Assembly (NCBI GenBank): GCA_905160935.1
Contig: CAJHZI010000646.1
Coordinates: forward strand, 823,501 to 887,500
From: Enchytraeus crypticus
Taxonomy: Eukaryota; Annelida; Clitellata; Enchytraeida; Enchytraeidae
DNA: 64,000 nucleotides
Direction: 5' to 3'
Shown here piece after piece: positions 55,201 through 62,400 of the stretch (position 1 is the first letter of the stretch; each line of letters begins with the position of its first letter). Under the pieces are notes generated by a model. The model did not search any database. It was not told the DNA's origin and was given only the letters and a program-made list of their open reading frames with translations. Made by a program: the position numbers and the translations under genes.

Positions 55201-57256
55201 TTGTTATATAGGCCTACAATATTCTTGATGGATTCCGATTATGACGAGGTGATCCACCTACGCCTTCCTCAGCTTCGATATACATTTACTGGGCAGGGGC
55301 GTCATTCCCTGAAATAACTCTCCTGTTTATCCTGCGATAATATAGCATTAAAATTGTCATTAATAGCATATCGTACAGTATAATGCGTAATATTTTCTTC
55401 TTGAAGGCGCTTTAGTCTACATGTATATGTACGCGAGTGGTTTACTTGATGCGCGGGTATTTGATAGGCACAGTCGTATCATGCTGTGTGTAATGACTGC
55501 ATGTAGGTCATCATAACCTATATGTAGGTCATCATAACCTGTAGTCGTATCATACTGTGTGTAATGACTGCATGTAGGTCATCATAACCTACAGTTGTAT
55601 CACACTGTATGTAATGACTGCATGTAGATCATCATAACCTACAGTTGTATCATACTGTGTGTAATGGCTGCATGTAGGTCATCATAACCTACAGTTGTAT
55701 CGTACTGTGTGTAATGACTGCATGTAGGTCATCATAACCTATCCGGAACGTGACTCCTATACTCCCTGGCGTGAAGTTTACCTGCTGCCTAAAGCTCAGT
55801 GTGGCAGTATCGAGGACGTCTCTGACATCAGTCGTCAATCTGCCATACTCGCTCTCTATACCGAAAGAGGTTCGTATATTTTTATTTAAGAATAAAACTA
55901 GTGTTTGAAATTTAGCCACTGATTAAGTACTTTCACTTGAAAGTGCTTCAGTAGTGGTTTAGTATTACTGTTTCAAGCCATTTAAGATTATATTCAAGTT
56001 GACCTCGACGGGAATCGAATCTTGAGCCTTTTCTTGTGCAGGAAACAAAGCCTTATTTGATTTTGAAGAAAATGCACGATATTTATTATGAGAACTTTCA
56101 AACTAGGAAAAGACTTGAAAGAAGTCTAAGTTTTAGTATCTTGAAATCTTGGACTTCGTCAAATTCTTTAGCCAACTTTAGACAGGTCTTTATATTATAA
56201 CAGCAATATCATGATGGTCGCTGTTACTTAACGTGGTTTAAAAACAACGATCAACAAGTTGTCGACAGTAAACCTACATATTAATAAGTATACTAACTTC
56301 TCGCCGCTCTCAGTTCACTTATAATTACGGAACAGGAGCTCGATATAAAACTTCTTGCTAGATCGTTATAATTATGTTTCAATATTTAATTTTAGATGAA
56401 GTAGGTAAATTGCCTTCAAAGACTCTAAAGTTGTTTTAAAGAGTGTTTAAACTGCAGATCTGAACGAATCGTGCAACTTGAATTTGCAGATTCTTCAAAG
56501 GGGCATACTAAGCGTCTTCAAATCAAGGCTACATCAGAACTGGAAGCCAAGTTTATGATTCCTCTAATTGGATCCGAATATTAACAGCAAAGACATATGG
56601 CACTGCCATTGGTACAGCACATTTTCCCTCTAAGCTTTTCGTTCCACTATGCACCACAATTCCATTCACTGATCAATCAGTAAGAATTTAACGCCCGGTC
56701 ACTCGGACACCAGGCAATATCAGGGACGACATCTATAATTGATCCATAATCTTACTGCGTATGGGCCTAATTGACACAGCAAACGTGGTGGGTCCTTTGG
56801 TGGATTTTGGGTTCAAAAATTAGTTTTAACAAATTTAACACCTATCCTACTCTTAACTGCGGCGCTTCCACTAGCCATACTTAAGTTCATTGCGTATTCT
56901 AGGACAACAGCGTAATTCCAAAGTGCTTGTGTCCTTGTGCCTGTTATCTTAGTGCTTGCATACAAAACCCTGACCGCAGTGTTCTGTTGATAGATGTTGT
57001 AGAGCGACACTGTACTTCACGGTCTCGCTCCACACCTCAACCCGGGGCAGAAATTCCTGTAGACAACGTCGATCAACCACAGGTAGATCTGAACAATCAG
57101 GAGGATTACCCATCGCAGTCGTACATCAGCAATAGGATAGAAAACGGGCGAGAAATGTGGCAGAGGAGTGCAGCTAACATGTCTACTAATAAATGCTTGC
57201 TCGCAAACTCTTTAGCATCAATTATAACGGTACTTGTGGTGTCCACGGTGCGATAG
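35997..57256 (+). CDS. Secreted/surface protein with DUF7042/7043/7044-type modules and a ShKT domain
   Basis: Modelled exons: 35997-36086, 36197-36483, 42942-43021, 43697-43814, 45290-45381, 46336-46404, 47769-47825 (weaker), 49572-49691, 50408-50609, 52130-52227, 53436-53705, 54547-54641, 55728-55869, 56458-56513 (weak), 56903-57256. Order: signal peptide; C-x-FP (DUF7044-type); CPIIGGFDF with LESECVHGDG (DUF7043-type); CWSSWKED with FIVL (DUF7042-type); a ShKT domain; a second CRFPADLQGSW module, a CGLQG module and an FICSSYQK/YSCW module; then a hydrophobic C-terminus. These Cys-rich extracellular modules are known from invertebrate proteins of unknown function. Phases agree along 42942-47825 and 49572-55869. 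Linking exons after 36483 (phase 2 to 1) and after 47825 (phase 0 to 1) were not found, so two genes are possible. ShKT domains occur widely in enzymes and surface proteins; nothing here indicates a toxin. Confidence 0.72.
36197..36483 (+). CDS. Exon 2, first DUF7044-type module
   Basis: Begins GTCTFPSYL and contains the spaced Cys motif ACHPFEVEEHGTCYQ, then FKDSC and EKYRILHS. The acceptor at 36196 (TCATCAAAG) fits the phase of exon 1. An alternative acceptor at 36155 (AATTGTAG) gives a longer exon but needs phase 1. Ends in phase 2 at GGGAAG|GTATAA. Confidence 0.7.
36520..36710. repeat. (AT)n followed by (GT)n
   Basis: TA dinucleotide runs ending in a GTGTGT stretch at 36675-36708. Confidence 0.95.
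36711..40339 (+). other. Intron sequence, no exon recognised
   Basis: A linking exon (phase 2 to 1) should lie between 36483 and 42942. I did not find one. An open segment at 39545-39625 has an acceptor (CATAGCAG) and a donor-like TCCG|GTACAA but the wrong phase. A (GTTA)n run is at 38724-38766. Confidence 0.4.
40340..40770 (-). mobile_element. LINE C-terminal fragment
   Basis: The minus strand reads MERISWTQKITNEEVLVRVG and NRKKSWIGHILRWGS, as in the LINE fragment at 44103-44560. Such Trp/Arg-rich segments follow the RT domain in some LINE families. Frames break at both ends. Confidence 0.78.
41938..42110. promoter_or_regulatory. GC-richer intronic patch with two CACGTG boxes
   Basis: GGGTCACGTGAGG at about 41969 and TGATCACGTGATG at about 42010 are perfect CACGTG E-boxes 40 bases apart, followed by CCAATCAGC at 42094. 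Candidate enhancer only. Confidence 0.25.
42180..42220. repeat. (GA)n microsatellite
   Basis: Short GAGAGA run. Confidence 0.9.
42942..43021 (+). CDS. Exon, DUF7043-type start
   Basis: Reads EDWASCPIIGGFDFRI. The C-P-x-x-GGFDF word is a signature of the DUF7043-type module. Acceptor ACATTAAG, donor GAA|GTGAGT; phase 1 to 0. Confidence 0.75.
43697..43814 (+). CDS. Exon, DUF7043-type core
   Basis: Reads DLCRDEW, then LESECVHGDGMVFSFPS and a further Cys. The LESEC-GxGM-F pattern fits the family. Acceptor TTATGTAG; donor CTAG|GTTTAG is weak; phase 0 to 1. Confidence 0.78.
44036..44102. repeat. (AT)n microsatellite at a LINE 3' end
   Basis: TA run directly abutting the 3' end of the adjacent minus-strand LINE. 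Confidence 0.93.
44103..44560 (-). mobile_element. 5'-truncated LINE, C-terminal frame open
   Basis: A 140-codon minus-strand frame (44538-44116) reads LLYGCETWTLRKED, then RRRMERISWTQK, EEVLERVDTY, SWIGHILKG, EVIEGRREG and GRGRPRLGMLDDL. This is the region after the RT domain in RTE/CR1-like LINEs. The (AT)n tract lies at its 3' end. No RT motifs remain, so it is a dead 3' fragment. Confidence 0.85.
44880..45160 (+). mobile_element. Repeat family B with (GAT)n tail
   Basis: Shares GCATTCGGTTGGTG, AGCGCCTAG, CAGAAATTGCTACAAAAATT, GAATGAAAA and AACTGGGATTCAAGGGA with 46018, 51475 and 53318. It ends in (GAT)n at 45133-45158. Probably SINE-like with a GAT-repeat 3' tail. Confidence 0.8.
45290..45381 (+). 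CDS. Exon, DUF7042-type start
   Basis: Reads LQCWSSWKED then MFIVLSSSNS and PQYIL. The C-W-x-x-W...FIVL pattern is DUF7042-like. Acceptor TACAACAG, donor CCTG|GTGAGT; phase 1 to 0. Confidence 0.8.
46018..46300 (+). mobile_element. Repeat family B with long (GAT)n tail
   Basis: Family B words at 46027-46100 followed by about 165 bases of GAT/GAA trinucleotides. It ends 36 bases before the next exon. The poly-Ile frame on the opposite strand is an artefact. Confidence 0.8.
46336..46404 (+). CDS. Exon, DUF7042-type end
   Basis: Reads WIDEESKICRGGHQGF. Acceptor TTTTTCCAATAG, donor AAACT|GTAGGT; phase 0 to 0. The donor lies inside a direct repeat of GGTTAAAAC. Confidence 0.65.
46969..47114 (-). 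mobile_element. SINE family 1, near full-length, diverged
   Basis: Reverse copy from GACTGGAGCCAGTGGCGATG down to the GACGTTAA-type tail near 46980. Confidence 0.88.
47343..47424 (+). mobile_element. Diverged SINE family 1 fragment
   Basis: GGCGTATCGATGAAGTTGTC with GGGTTCAAGCC (B box) and GTGACTGACTTGCG keep the order of the family 1 head. Confidence 0.45.
47769..47825 (+). CDS. Probable small exon
   Basis: 19 codons (RFPQKIEEMQTEVTWYF core), with acceptor TTTTGACGCAG and strong donor CCG|GTAAGT, phase 0 to 0, matching the preceding exon. No family similarity. Confidence 0.45.
49199..49590 (+). repeat. Tandem array of duplicated 3' splice site and ShKT exon start
   Basis: Eight copies of ACACAGGTCTATGCTATGA-type sequence, each preceded by an AG acceptor. 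Exon-like starts are at 49231, 49290, 49334, 49378, 49416, 49463, 49519 and the true exon at 49572. Spacers are (GTT)n with either TTTAG or GATTGATTCCATGCAG. Units are 38-59 bases. The last copy is the coding one. Confidence 0.9.
49572..49691 (+). CDS. ShKT-domain exon
   Basis: Six Cys in ShKT spacing: LCYDDSWSCHQHAASGRC, then the aromatic-rich NSATYHYANYC and KRSCGLC. In known ShKT domains these Cys form three disulfides. Phase 1 to 1, donor TGCA|GTGAGT. The domain sits between two DUF-type module sets and is extracellular if the signal peptide is right. Confidence 0.88.
50408..50609 (+). CDS. Exon, second DUF7044-type module
   Basis: Reads PECRFPADLQGSWSYYAVD, then ETIFIRADNLSL and GDYVCKSKHW. 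The C-R-FP-x-x-L-x-G-x-W word is the best DUF7044-type match in the window. Phase 1 to 2. Acceptor TAACAAG at 50407 is weak but phase-compatible with the ShKT exon; donor GGATG|GTATGT. Confidence 0.82.
50573..50850 (+). repeat. Duplicated and inverted copies of exon end plus donor
   Basis: The exon end and donor (TACTATAAGCTCTTCTCCAG ... GGATG|GTATGTTAATAG) recur as a partial direct copy at 50628-50661, an inverted copy at 50659-50725 and a third direct copy at about 50787-50848 (GGGTG|GTATGTTAACAG). The direct and inverted copies form a hairpin with a stem of about 30 bp at 50627-50702. Confidence 0.88.
51475..51705 (+). mobile_element. Repeat family B, near full-length
   Basis: Head GTGTCCGGGTCGCTGAAG, ACTGCACGTGTCG, then GCATTCAGTTGATGAGCGCC and AAACTGGGATTCAATGGAAG, ending in ATGATAATAATGA. 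Confidence 0.8.
52130..52227 (+). CDS. Exon, inter-Cys segment of second module
   Basis: Reads SIVDHSFELCDF then LTLSMAL. Acceptor GCTCACAG, strong donor TTGC|GTAAGT; phase 2 to 1 agrees with both neighbours. Confidence 0.72.
52805..52936 (-). mobile_element. SINE family 1, full-length
   Basis: Reverse copy starting GGCTGGAGCCAGTGGCAAAG at 52936 and ending GCTTTACCAG at 52805. Confidence 0.92.
53318..53402 (+). mobile_element. Repeat family B, 3' end only, (GAT)n tail
   Basis: GCAGAGAGGATTTGAGAC and AACAGAGATTCAAGGGAAG followed by (GAT)n, ending 34 bases before the next exon. Confidence 0.8.
53436..53705 (+). CDS. Exon, second DUF7043-type module
   Basis: Reads NSCGLQGSVRVFT, then RSCHGHVSDWSDRICGS and LEGLCDV. 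C-x-LxG...C...W...C is DUF7043-like. Much GC-richer than its surroundings. Acceptor ACTTAACAG, donor TCCG|GTAAGA; phase 1 to 1. Confidence 0.85.
53737..53875 (+). mobile_element. SINE family 1, full-length
   Basis: GGCTGGAGCCAATGGCAATG head, B box GGCTCAAATC and TTTACCAGCTT end. Begins 31 bases past the exon donor. Confidence 0.9.
53990..54260 (+). repeat. 31-bp minisatellite of acceptor-like TTTTCTCCAG units
   Basis: About 8 imperfect copies of TCACAGGTTTTCTCCAGGTG plus GCGAGTGTGGG. Most carry a polypyrimidine-AG that resembles a 3' splice site. It lies mid-intron, not at a junction. Confidence 0.88.
54547..54641 (+). CDS. Exon, second DUF7042-type module start
   Basis: Reads EFICSSYQKLDERSALLI then PAIYSCW. 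F-x-C...YxC is DUF7042-like. Acceptor CTTTGCAG, donor TTGG|GTAAGT; phase 1 to 0. Confidence 0.82.
54632..54890 (+). repeat. 22-bp tandem array of a duplicated 5' splice site
   Basis: Unit CAGCTGTTGG|GTAAGTTATGAT. The first copy is the true exon end and donor. About ten to eleven further copies follow, most with an intact GTAAG. Continuing through the second unit meets an in-frame TAA. Confidence 0.92.
55080..55200 (-). mobile_element. LINE 3'-end fragment
   Basis: GGCAGGTCCATGGTATGTAA and CGCCTCCACTCTTCT match 40405-40440 in the same orientation. Preceded by a (TC)n run at 55059-55082. Confidence 0.7.
55470..55741 (+). repeat. 50-bp tandem array of a duplicated 3' splice site
   Basis: Exact 50-base spacing of CTGCATGTAG|GTCATCATAACCTA at 55571, 55621, 55671 and 55721 (the last is the true acceptor). 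Earlier copies are at 55500 and, shorter, 55531. Each repeats the acceptor and the first 13-14 exon bases. Confidence 0.92.
55728..55869 (+). CDS. Exon, second DUF7042-type module end
   Basis: Reads VIITYPERDSYTPWREVY, then PKAQCGSIEDVSDIS. Phase 0 to 1; donor AAGAG|GTTCGT. The frame is open only in this phase. Confidence 0.78.
56458..56513 (+). CDS. Tentative small exon
   Basis: After acceptor AAACTGCAG the phase-1 frame reads LNESCNLNLQILQRGI. The only donor giving the phase 0 needed next is a weak AGC|GTCTTC. Included because a phase adapter is required here. Confidence 0.3.
56903..57256 (+). CDS. Terminal exon with hydrophobic C-terminus
   Basis: Open from acceptor TATTCTAG to the TAG at 57254-57256. 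It encodes a Cys-rich start (KCLCPCACYLSAC), an acidic/polar linker and a final CLLANSLASIITVLVVSTVR, short and hydrophobic with almost no cytoplasmic tail. This suggests a GPI-anchor signal or a single membrane anchor. Confidence 0.65.
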   Translation, partial: DNSVIPKCLCPCACYLSACIQNPDRSVLLIDVVERHCTSRSRSTPQPGAEIPVDNVDQPQVDLNNQEDYPSQSYISNRIENGREMWQRSAANMSTNKCLLANSLASIITVLVVSTVR

Positions 57257-57330
57257 CATCAGTAACGGACTATATCTAGCTTCATTATTTTATTTTGTCT
57301 TTAAAATATGAAAATTTAGGTATTACTGTA

Positions 57331-57336
57331 AATAAA
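57331..57336 (+). terminator. Candidate poly(A) signal AATAAA
   Basis: 75 bases past the stop of the plus-strand gene. Confidence 0.6.
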
Positions 57337-57798
57337 TGAAATGATTTCTTCTTGTCTCAATTTTTTTAATTTCCTTTTTGTCTCTTCCTCTTCATGAGTT
57401 CTGGATTTATCAACGGTTCGTGCAAGTCCATCTTTTCGCTCATGTGCTTTATATCGGCCCAAAACTGCTAATTTGGCTAAACATTACATGACAGTGACAA
57501 TTCAGTTGCGTTGTCATTTTCACTTTCTATAAATATTTAAGTATTTCTTCAAATATTTTCACATTTATAAATATATATATATACTTAAATAACTAGTAGA
57601 AAAGAAAGCAATTTCGTCATCCAGTACATCATGCACCGTTTAGAAATGAACGCCATTTTCTCAAAAGAAGACGAATTTATCAGTCAGACTAGAATAAATC
57701 AGAAGGACTAGCACCTTTAGTATGATCAGTGTGCTCAACAAAATGCTCTCCACAAAATCATTTAGAAATATTTAATATTTAATCTTTAAGCAAAAAAA

Positions 57799-57920
57799 GA
57801 TAAAGCTAATGTTAACGTTAGTTTTCTCACTCGAAAGTGATGTCCGTGATGGGCGAGCCAAGAATTTGAACTTTGCACATACTGATCTGCAGTCGAATAA
57901 CTTACCGACAACGATGTCGG
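57799..57920 (-). mobile_element. SINE family 1, head-truncated at a palindrome
   Basis: Reverse copy with tail and B box. The head ends in a perfect 10-bp palindrome arm pair CTTACCGACA-ACGA-TGTCGGTAAG at 57901-57924. Confidence 0.85.
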
Positions 57921-58055
57921 TAAGTTAATGTGGCGAAGTACTATACAAATTATACTGTTTTGTCAAATAGTAATTAAGATTTCTCACTGCAGTACATGTA
58001 AGTTTTACAGTATAATATATTAGAATACTCTACATCAATTGTAATTCCGTTAGAT

Positions 58056-58061
58056 TTTATT
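58056..58061 (-). terminator. Candidate poly(A) signal AATAAA (minus)
   Basis: TTTATT on the plus strand, about 250 bases past the stop of the minus-strand ADD gene. Confidence 0.55.
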
Positions 58062-58308
58062 TTACTCACAACACCATTACATCTTTAACCGTATTATATT
58101 TTAAAATCACAAGCCAAAAATCAGACATACCAAAATACAACTAAGAGTAAATATCCTAACGTGACAAAGACAAACCCAGTATAATGTCAATTTGTTAGCC
58201 AAAAGCCAAAATTTAAATGCTAAAGGCCTTACTATTGTGTCATGCAATCCAGCTAATAAATACGACACTATCACTGTCCAATATACAATTAAGTTTGAAT
58301 GTTTCTAT

Positions 58309-59435
58309 CTACTTGGGCTCGTCCATTTTAAACAGCGGTTCAAACTGCATGTGCTCAAACAAGTGGCCCTGTGGGTCATCATGCCCTTCAATTTCCTGCG
58401 ATTCAACTCCTTCCGATAGTCTGACTCGCTTAACGACCGAATGGACATCAGTATCAGCCTCTCTCTTCTGGCCACCTATTGTTGCAGTCTGTTTAACCTC
58501 TCCCGCATGCTCCACCGATACGCTTGATGATCTTACAGCGTTTAGATCAGATGCTGCCTGACGAGCACTGCCGTTAGCTCCGGGCTCTTTAGCTGTACCG
58601 CTCACACTCTTTGCCACGGGTGGGCCACTGGAACGACTGAATGTTTCAATATCTTGGAACGACTTCTTGTACGCAACGAAGGCTCGCCAGAGTTTTGTCG
58701 CCACCTCTCTCTTCTTTCTAGCGTGTTCAACGCTCGCAGGAGTGGCACTGCCCTCTGCCCAACCATTACCAGTTCTTCTCAGATCATCCTTCAGCGAAGA
58801 CAACAGCATGCCCATCGACTGAGTGGCGGCAAGTAATTTCTCCAGAATATTCCACACGTTGTTCTCGTCTATGTTCAGCACTAGCGTTACAGCCACCGCC
58901 ATCGGTGCGGGTTCTGCCTGCTTCACCTCTTCAGTCAGTCGCTTGGCGGGAATGCCAACGATACTTCCTGTGGGAGTTCTGATGTAAACAACGTTGTCCT
59001 GCTGATGCACGGACTCCGCCCCACGGCTCTTCATGATTCTCGTCTTATTCAGACTTCCCCGAGGTCTGCCGCGACTCGACGCTATCTCACGAGCAGCCGC
59101 CAGATGAGCCATTGCGCTGAATTGAGCCATCTTAACAGGAGATTCTTCTTCTGCTTCCTCCTCCTCTTCCTCCTCCTGTTCTTCTTCTTGTTCCTCTTCT
59201 TGTTCCTCCTCTTGTTCCTCTTCTTGTTTTCTTTCTTCAGCTTCAGCGGGTGACTGGGCGGGTTTTACAATGGCGGTGTCTTTCTTTATCTTAGGAGTAC
59301 GCTTCATTCCACCAGGGACACTGGGTGATGACTGAGGCAGTGACGCAGTCTCTGCAAGAACCTTGGCGCAAGTGTCGATGAGCTTCTTGAGCGGCGTAGA
59401 GTCACATACATAGCATTTCCATTTGGCATCGTCAT
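58309..59435 (-). CDS. Atrx: ATRX-like last exon
   Basis: Acceptor TATACCTCTGCAG. Starts DDDAKWKCYVCDSTP, which holds the last PHD Cys pair. Then an EEEQ-rich tract of about 30 residues, the AT-hook-like RGRPRGSLNK, a conserved-looking helical stretch (VWNILEKLLAATQSMGMLL ... KLWRAFVAYKKSFQDIE) and the end FEHMQFEPLFK. A possible donor CCCAA|GTAGAT overlaps the stop, so splicing on to further exons is not excluded. Confidence 0.85.
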
Positions 59436-62400
59436 CTGCAGAGGTATAACAAAACATTTTAATATCTTCTAAACAAATCAAGCTAAGATCAATTTGCACA
59501 GAAAATGAAATATGAGAAAAGAAAACATTTAGAAAATATTATAAACAAATATCAACTGTGTTTTGCAAATTATAATTAACAGAATGTAGATAGAAACTGA
59601 TTAAAATAATTAATTCTCAGTAAAAAGAAGTCAAACAAATAAATTTAGATTGTTTCACACCAAGAATGTTACGTACAAACAAAAATGATTAAATGGATGC
59701 TAAGTGCTTATTTGAAATCTCAATAATTCTAAAACAAGTAGTAGTCTGTTTGCTACAGTAAAACAGTAAACAGTCTTATTGTAGACTGTTCCAATTAACA
59801 GTCTACAATAAGACTGTTAATACTTTAATACTATAGTTAGAATTAATAATTCCTATTACATTTTGCCATGAAAGAAATGAAATCTGAACTAAACGAAATA
59901 TTAAATGGTACGATATTAGTTAATAGAGATTTCACATGAACTCCTCATTCAAGAATAATGTCAGCTACGTCAATGCTGAGACTTGAGTTTATCATTAGTA
60001 CAAAGTACATTATTTTAAAAAAAATCAATGACTTTAGAATATTTGTGATGGCACAATTAACTAAAAACTACACCAAAATAACGAAACAGCTCTAAAAAAA
60101 CCAGAATAAGAAAACCAGAATAAGCGCTAAAAAAACCAGAAATAAAGAAAATAACTTAAGAAGCGCTTAGCAACAAGAAGTACTCACCGGCACTTAGGAT
60201 ATCGTTGAGTGCAGTGCGTCCCATGTTACGTCTGATGCAGATCTTACAGAAAGCGTGATGACAGTAGTCGCAGCAGATGAGGTCTCCACCCTCAGCACAC
60301 CAGCGACAAGAGTCATCCAACCCGTCCTCTCCGGGCTCTATCTCCAGCGTTGTGTGCGTTATGTAACATTTCTACATCAACCAATCAACAGCGACGTAAT
60401 CTCCACGCTCTATTCTCCAGCGTTGTGTGCGTTATGTAACATTTCTACATCAACCAATCAACAGCGACGTAATCTCCACGCTCTATTCTCCAGCGTTGTG
60501 TGCGTTATGTAACATTTCTACATCAACCAATCAACAGCGACGTAATCTCCACGCTCTATTCTCCAGCATTGTGTGCATTATGTAACATTTCTACATCAAC
60601 CAATCAACAACGATGTAATCTCCACGCTCTATTTTCCAGGGATGTAGAAGTTATGTTACATTCTACATCACTCAAGTAATGAATGACATCCCCACAACAT
60701 CATCCTTCGATGGGAATATGGATGTTAAAACTTTATTACTATTAAGATCTTCTTGATTGTTATTAAAATCATAAAAATTCATTAAATCTTTCAACCATCA
60801 ACTCTAAGTAACAGAGCAGAGTTCTAGAAGCTAAATCGGTTGCCTGGTCTCAGAATGTTCAGCAGGTCTACAGGATCAATATAGTACACGTCATGTTTTA
60901 ACTCTGCAGGTACATAGTCAAAGCTTGTTTGGAGAATAAGGCTAAGGTTAATGGTAAGGCTAAGCCTAACGTCAGTTTCCTCACACGTAAGCGATGTCAG
61001 TTACGGGCGAGACCAGGATTTCAGACCCACACATACTGATCCGTGGTCAAGTATCTTACCGACTTTGCCACTGGCTCCAGCCAGTATAATACAGAATATG
61101 CAAAAAAACAATATTCATCTCAGCATTCAAAAATGAAGCCATTTACTAGTAAATCCTTAAAACACACATTCATTAACGTACAATTTATCTTTTCCTGTAC
61201 AGTTAAAACCAGAGCAGCTTCTTCTGATAAACGTTCAGTGATCAACGTCATCCTCTAGTGCTCTACCAAGTGGCAAGTCCAAGAAAAACATTACTGCTCA
61301 AAGTTTGCCTTCATACTCAGTAATGTTCAGTACTCCTTTGATCAACAGTTGATCCTTTCTTTTCTCAGGCTTTTACAAATTAGTCATTCCTATTCAATAA
61401 TACGTTGATAGAGTTAAATATAGAACTTGGCTGGAACCAGTGGCGATGTCGGAAAGATATTCGACCACGAATCAGTATGAGCGGGGTTCTAATCCTGGGC
61501 TCACCCATTACTGACATCTCTTTCGAGTGGGGAAACTGACGTCAACATTAACTTTACCAGCTTTAACTGAACGATTTTATTTTATTTTATTGAAGGCAGC
61601 AGAGAGATCTAGAAGAACCAATGCAGAAACCTGTTTACTACTCGTGGCCAAGCTAAGATCACTACTAATAAAGATTTAAAAACTTCCCTTTAGTGTGCCG
61701 CATATCCCTATTCGAGACTGACACAGATGGGACTAGATAATTAATAATAATAAATATTTAAAATTTTAAATGTGAAGTTAAGATTAAAATCTGATAATAG
61801 AGAAAACTGAACGCACGCGACACACGAGCACTCCGAGCACAGGATGACTCCTAACAGAATCTCTCCTCACTACAGGAATGTAGCCGTGACAGGCGGTACA
61901 CTGCACAGGCGATGAGAGCACTGCGATAGTCAAGCAATCAACGTGGCTGTCAACTAATCAGTCAAACATTCAATCAGTCAGTAAGTTAATCAGTCAATCA
62001 ACGAGTCTCTCAACTAATCAATCAATCAAACATTCAATCAATTAGTAAATTAATCAGTCAATCAACGAGTCTCTCAACTAATCAGTAAATCAAACATTCA
62101 ATCAATCAGTCAATTAATCAGTCAATCAACGAGTCTCTCAACTAATCAATAAATCAAACATTCAATCAGTAGCTGTGATAGGAACACAACACCAATGAAT
62201 CTAAATGTCAACTGCTCAATCAATCAAAGAATAAATAAATCAATCTGTAAGCTTTGGTAAATTGTTTCCATATCACTTTAGAGATACTTAATTCAGTGCT
62301 CAGCCATTGGCTGTAGCAATTTTCCTGCTTGCGCAATTTATGCTAAGCAAATCTAAGAGTAAGGTCTAACATAACTAAAAGGTCACTTACATCCCAGAGA

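Noticed and set aside
58192..59253. Plus-strand frames opposite the ATRX-like last exon
   Set aside because: Antisense shadows; the minus strand carries the ADD domain with coherent splicing.
60255..60512. 85-codon plus-strand frame with repeated LQRCVRYVTFLHQPINS-like blocks
   Set aside because: Produced by the 73-bp splice-site array read in reverse.
49199..60690. CRISPR array
   Set aside because: The repeats are directly abutting or have low-complexity spacers and overlap exon borders in a eukaryotic genome.
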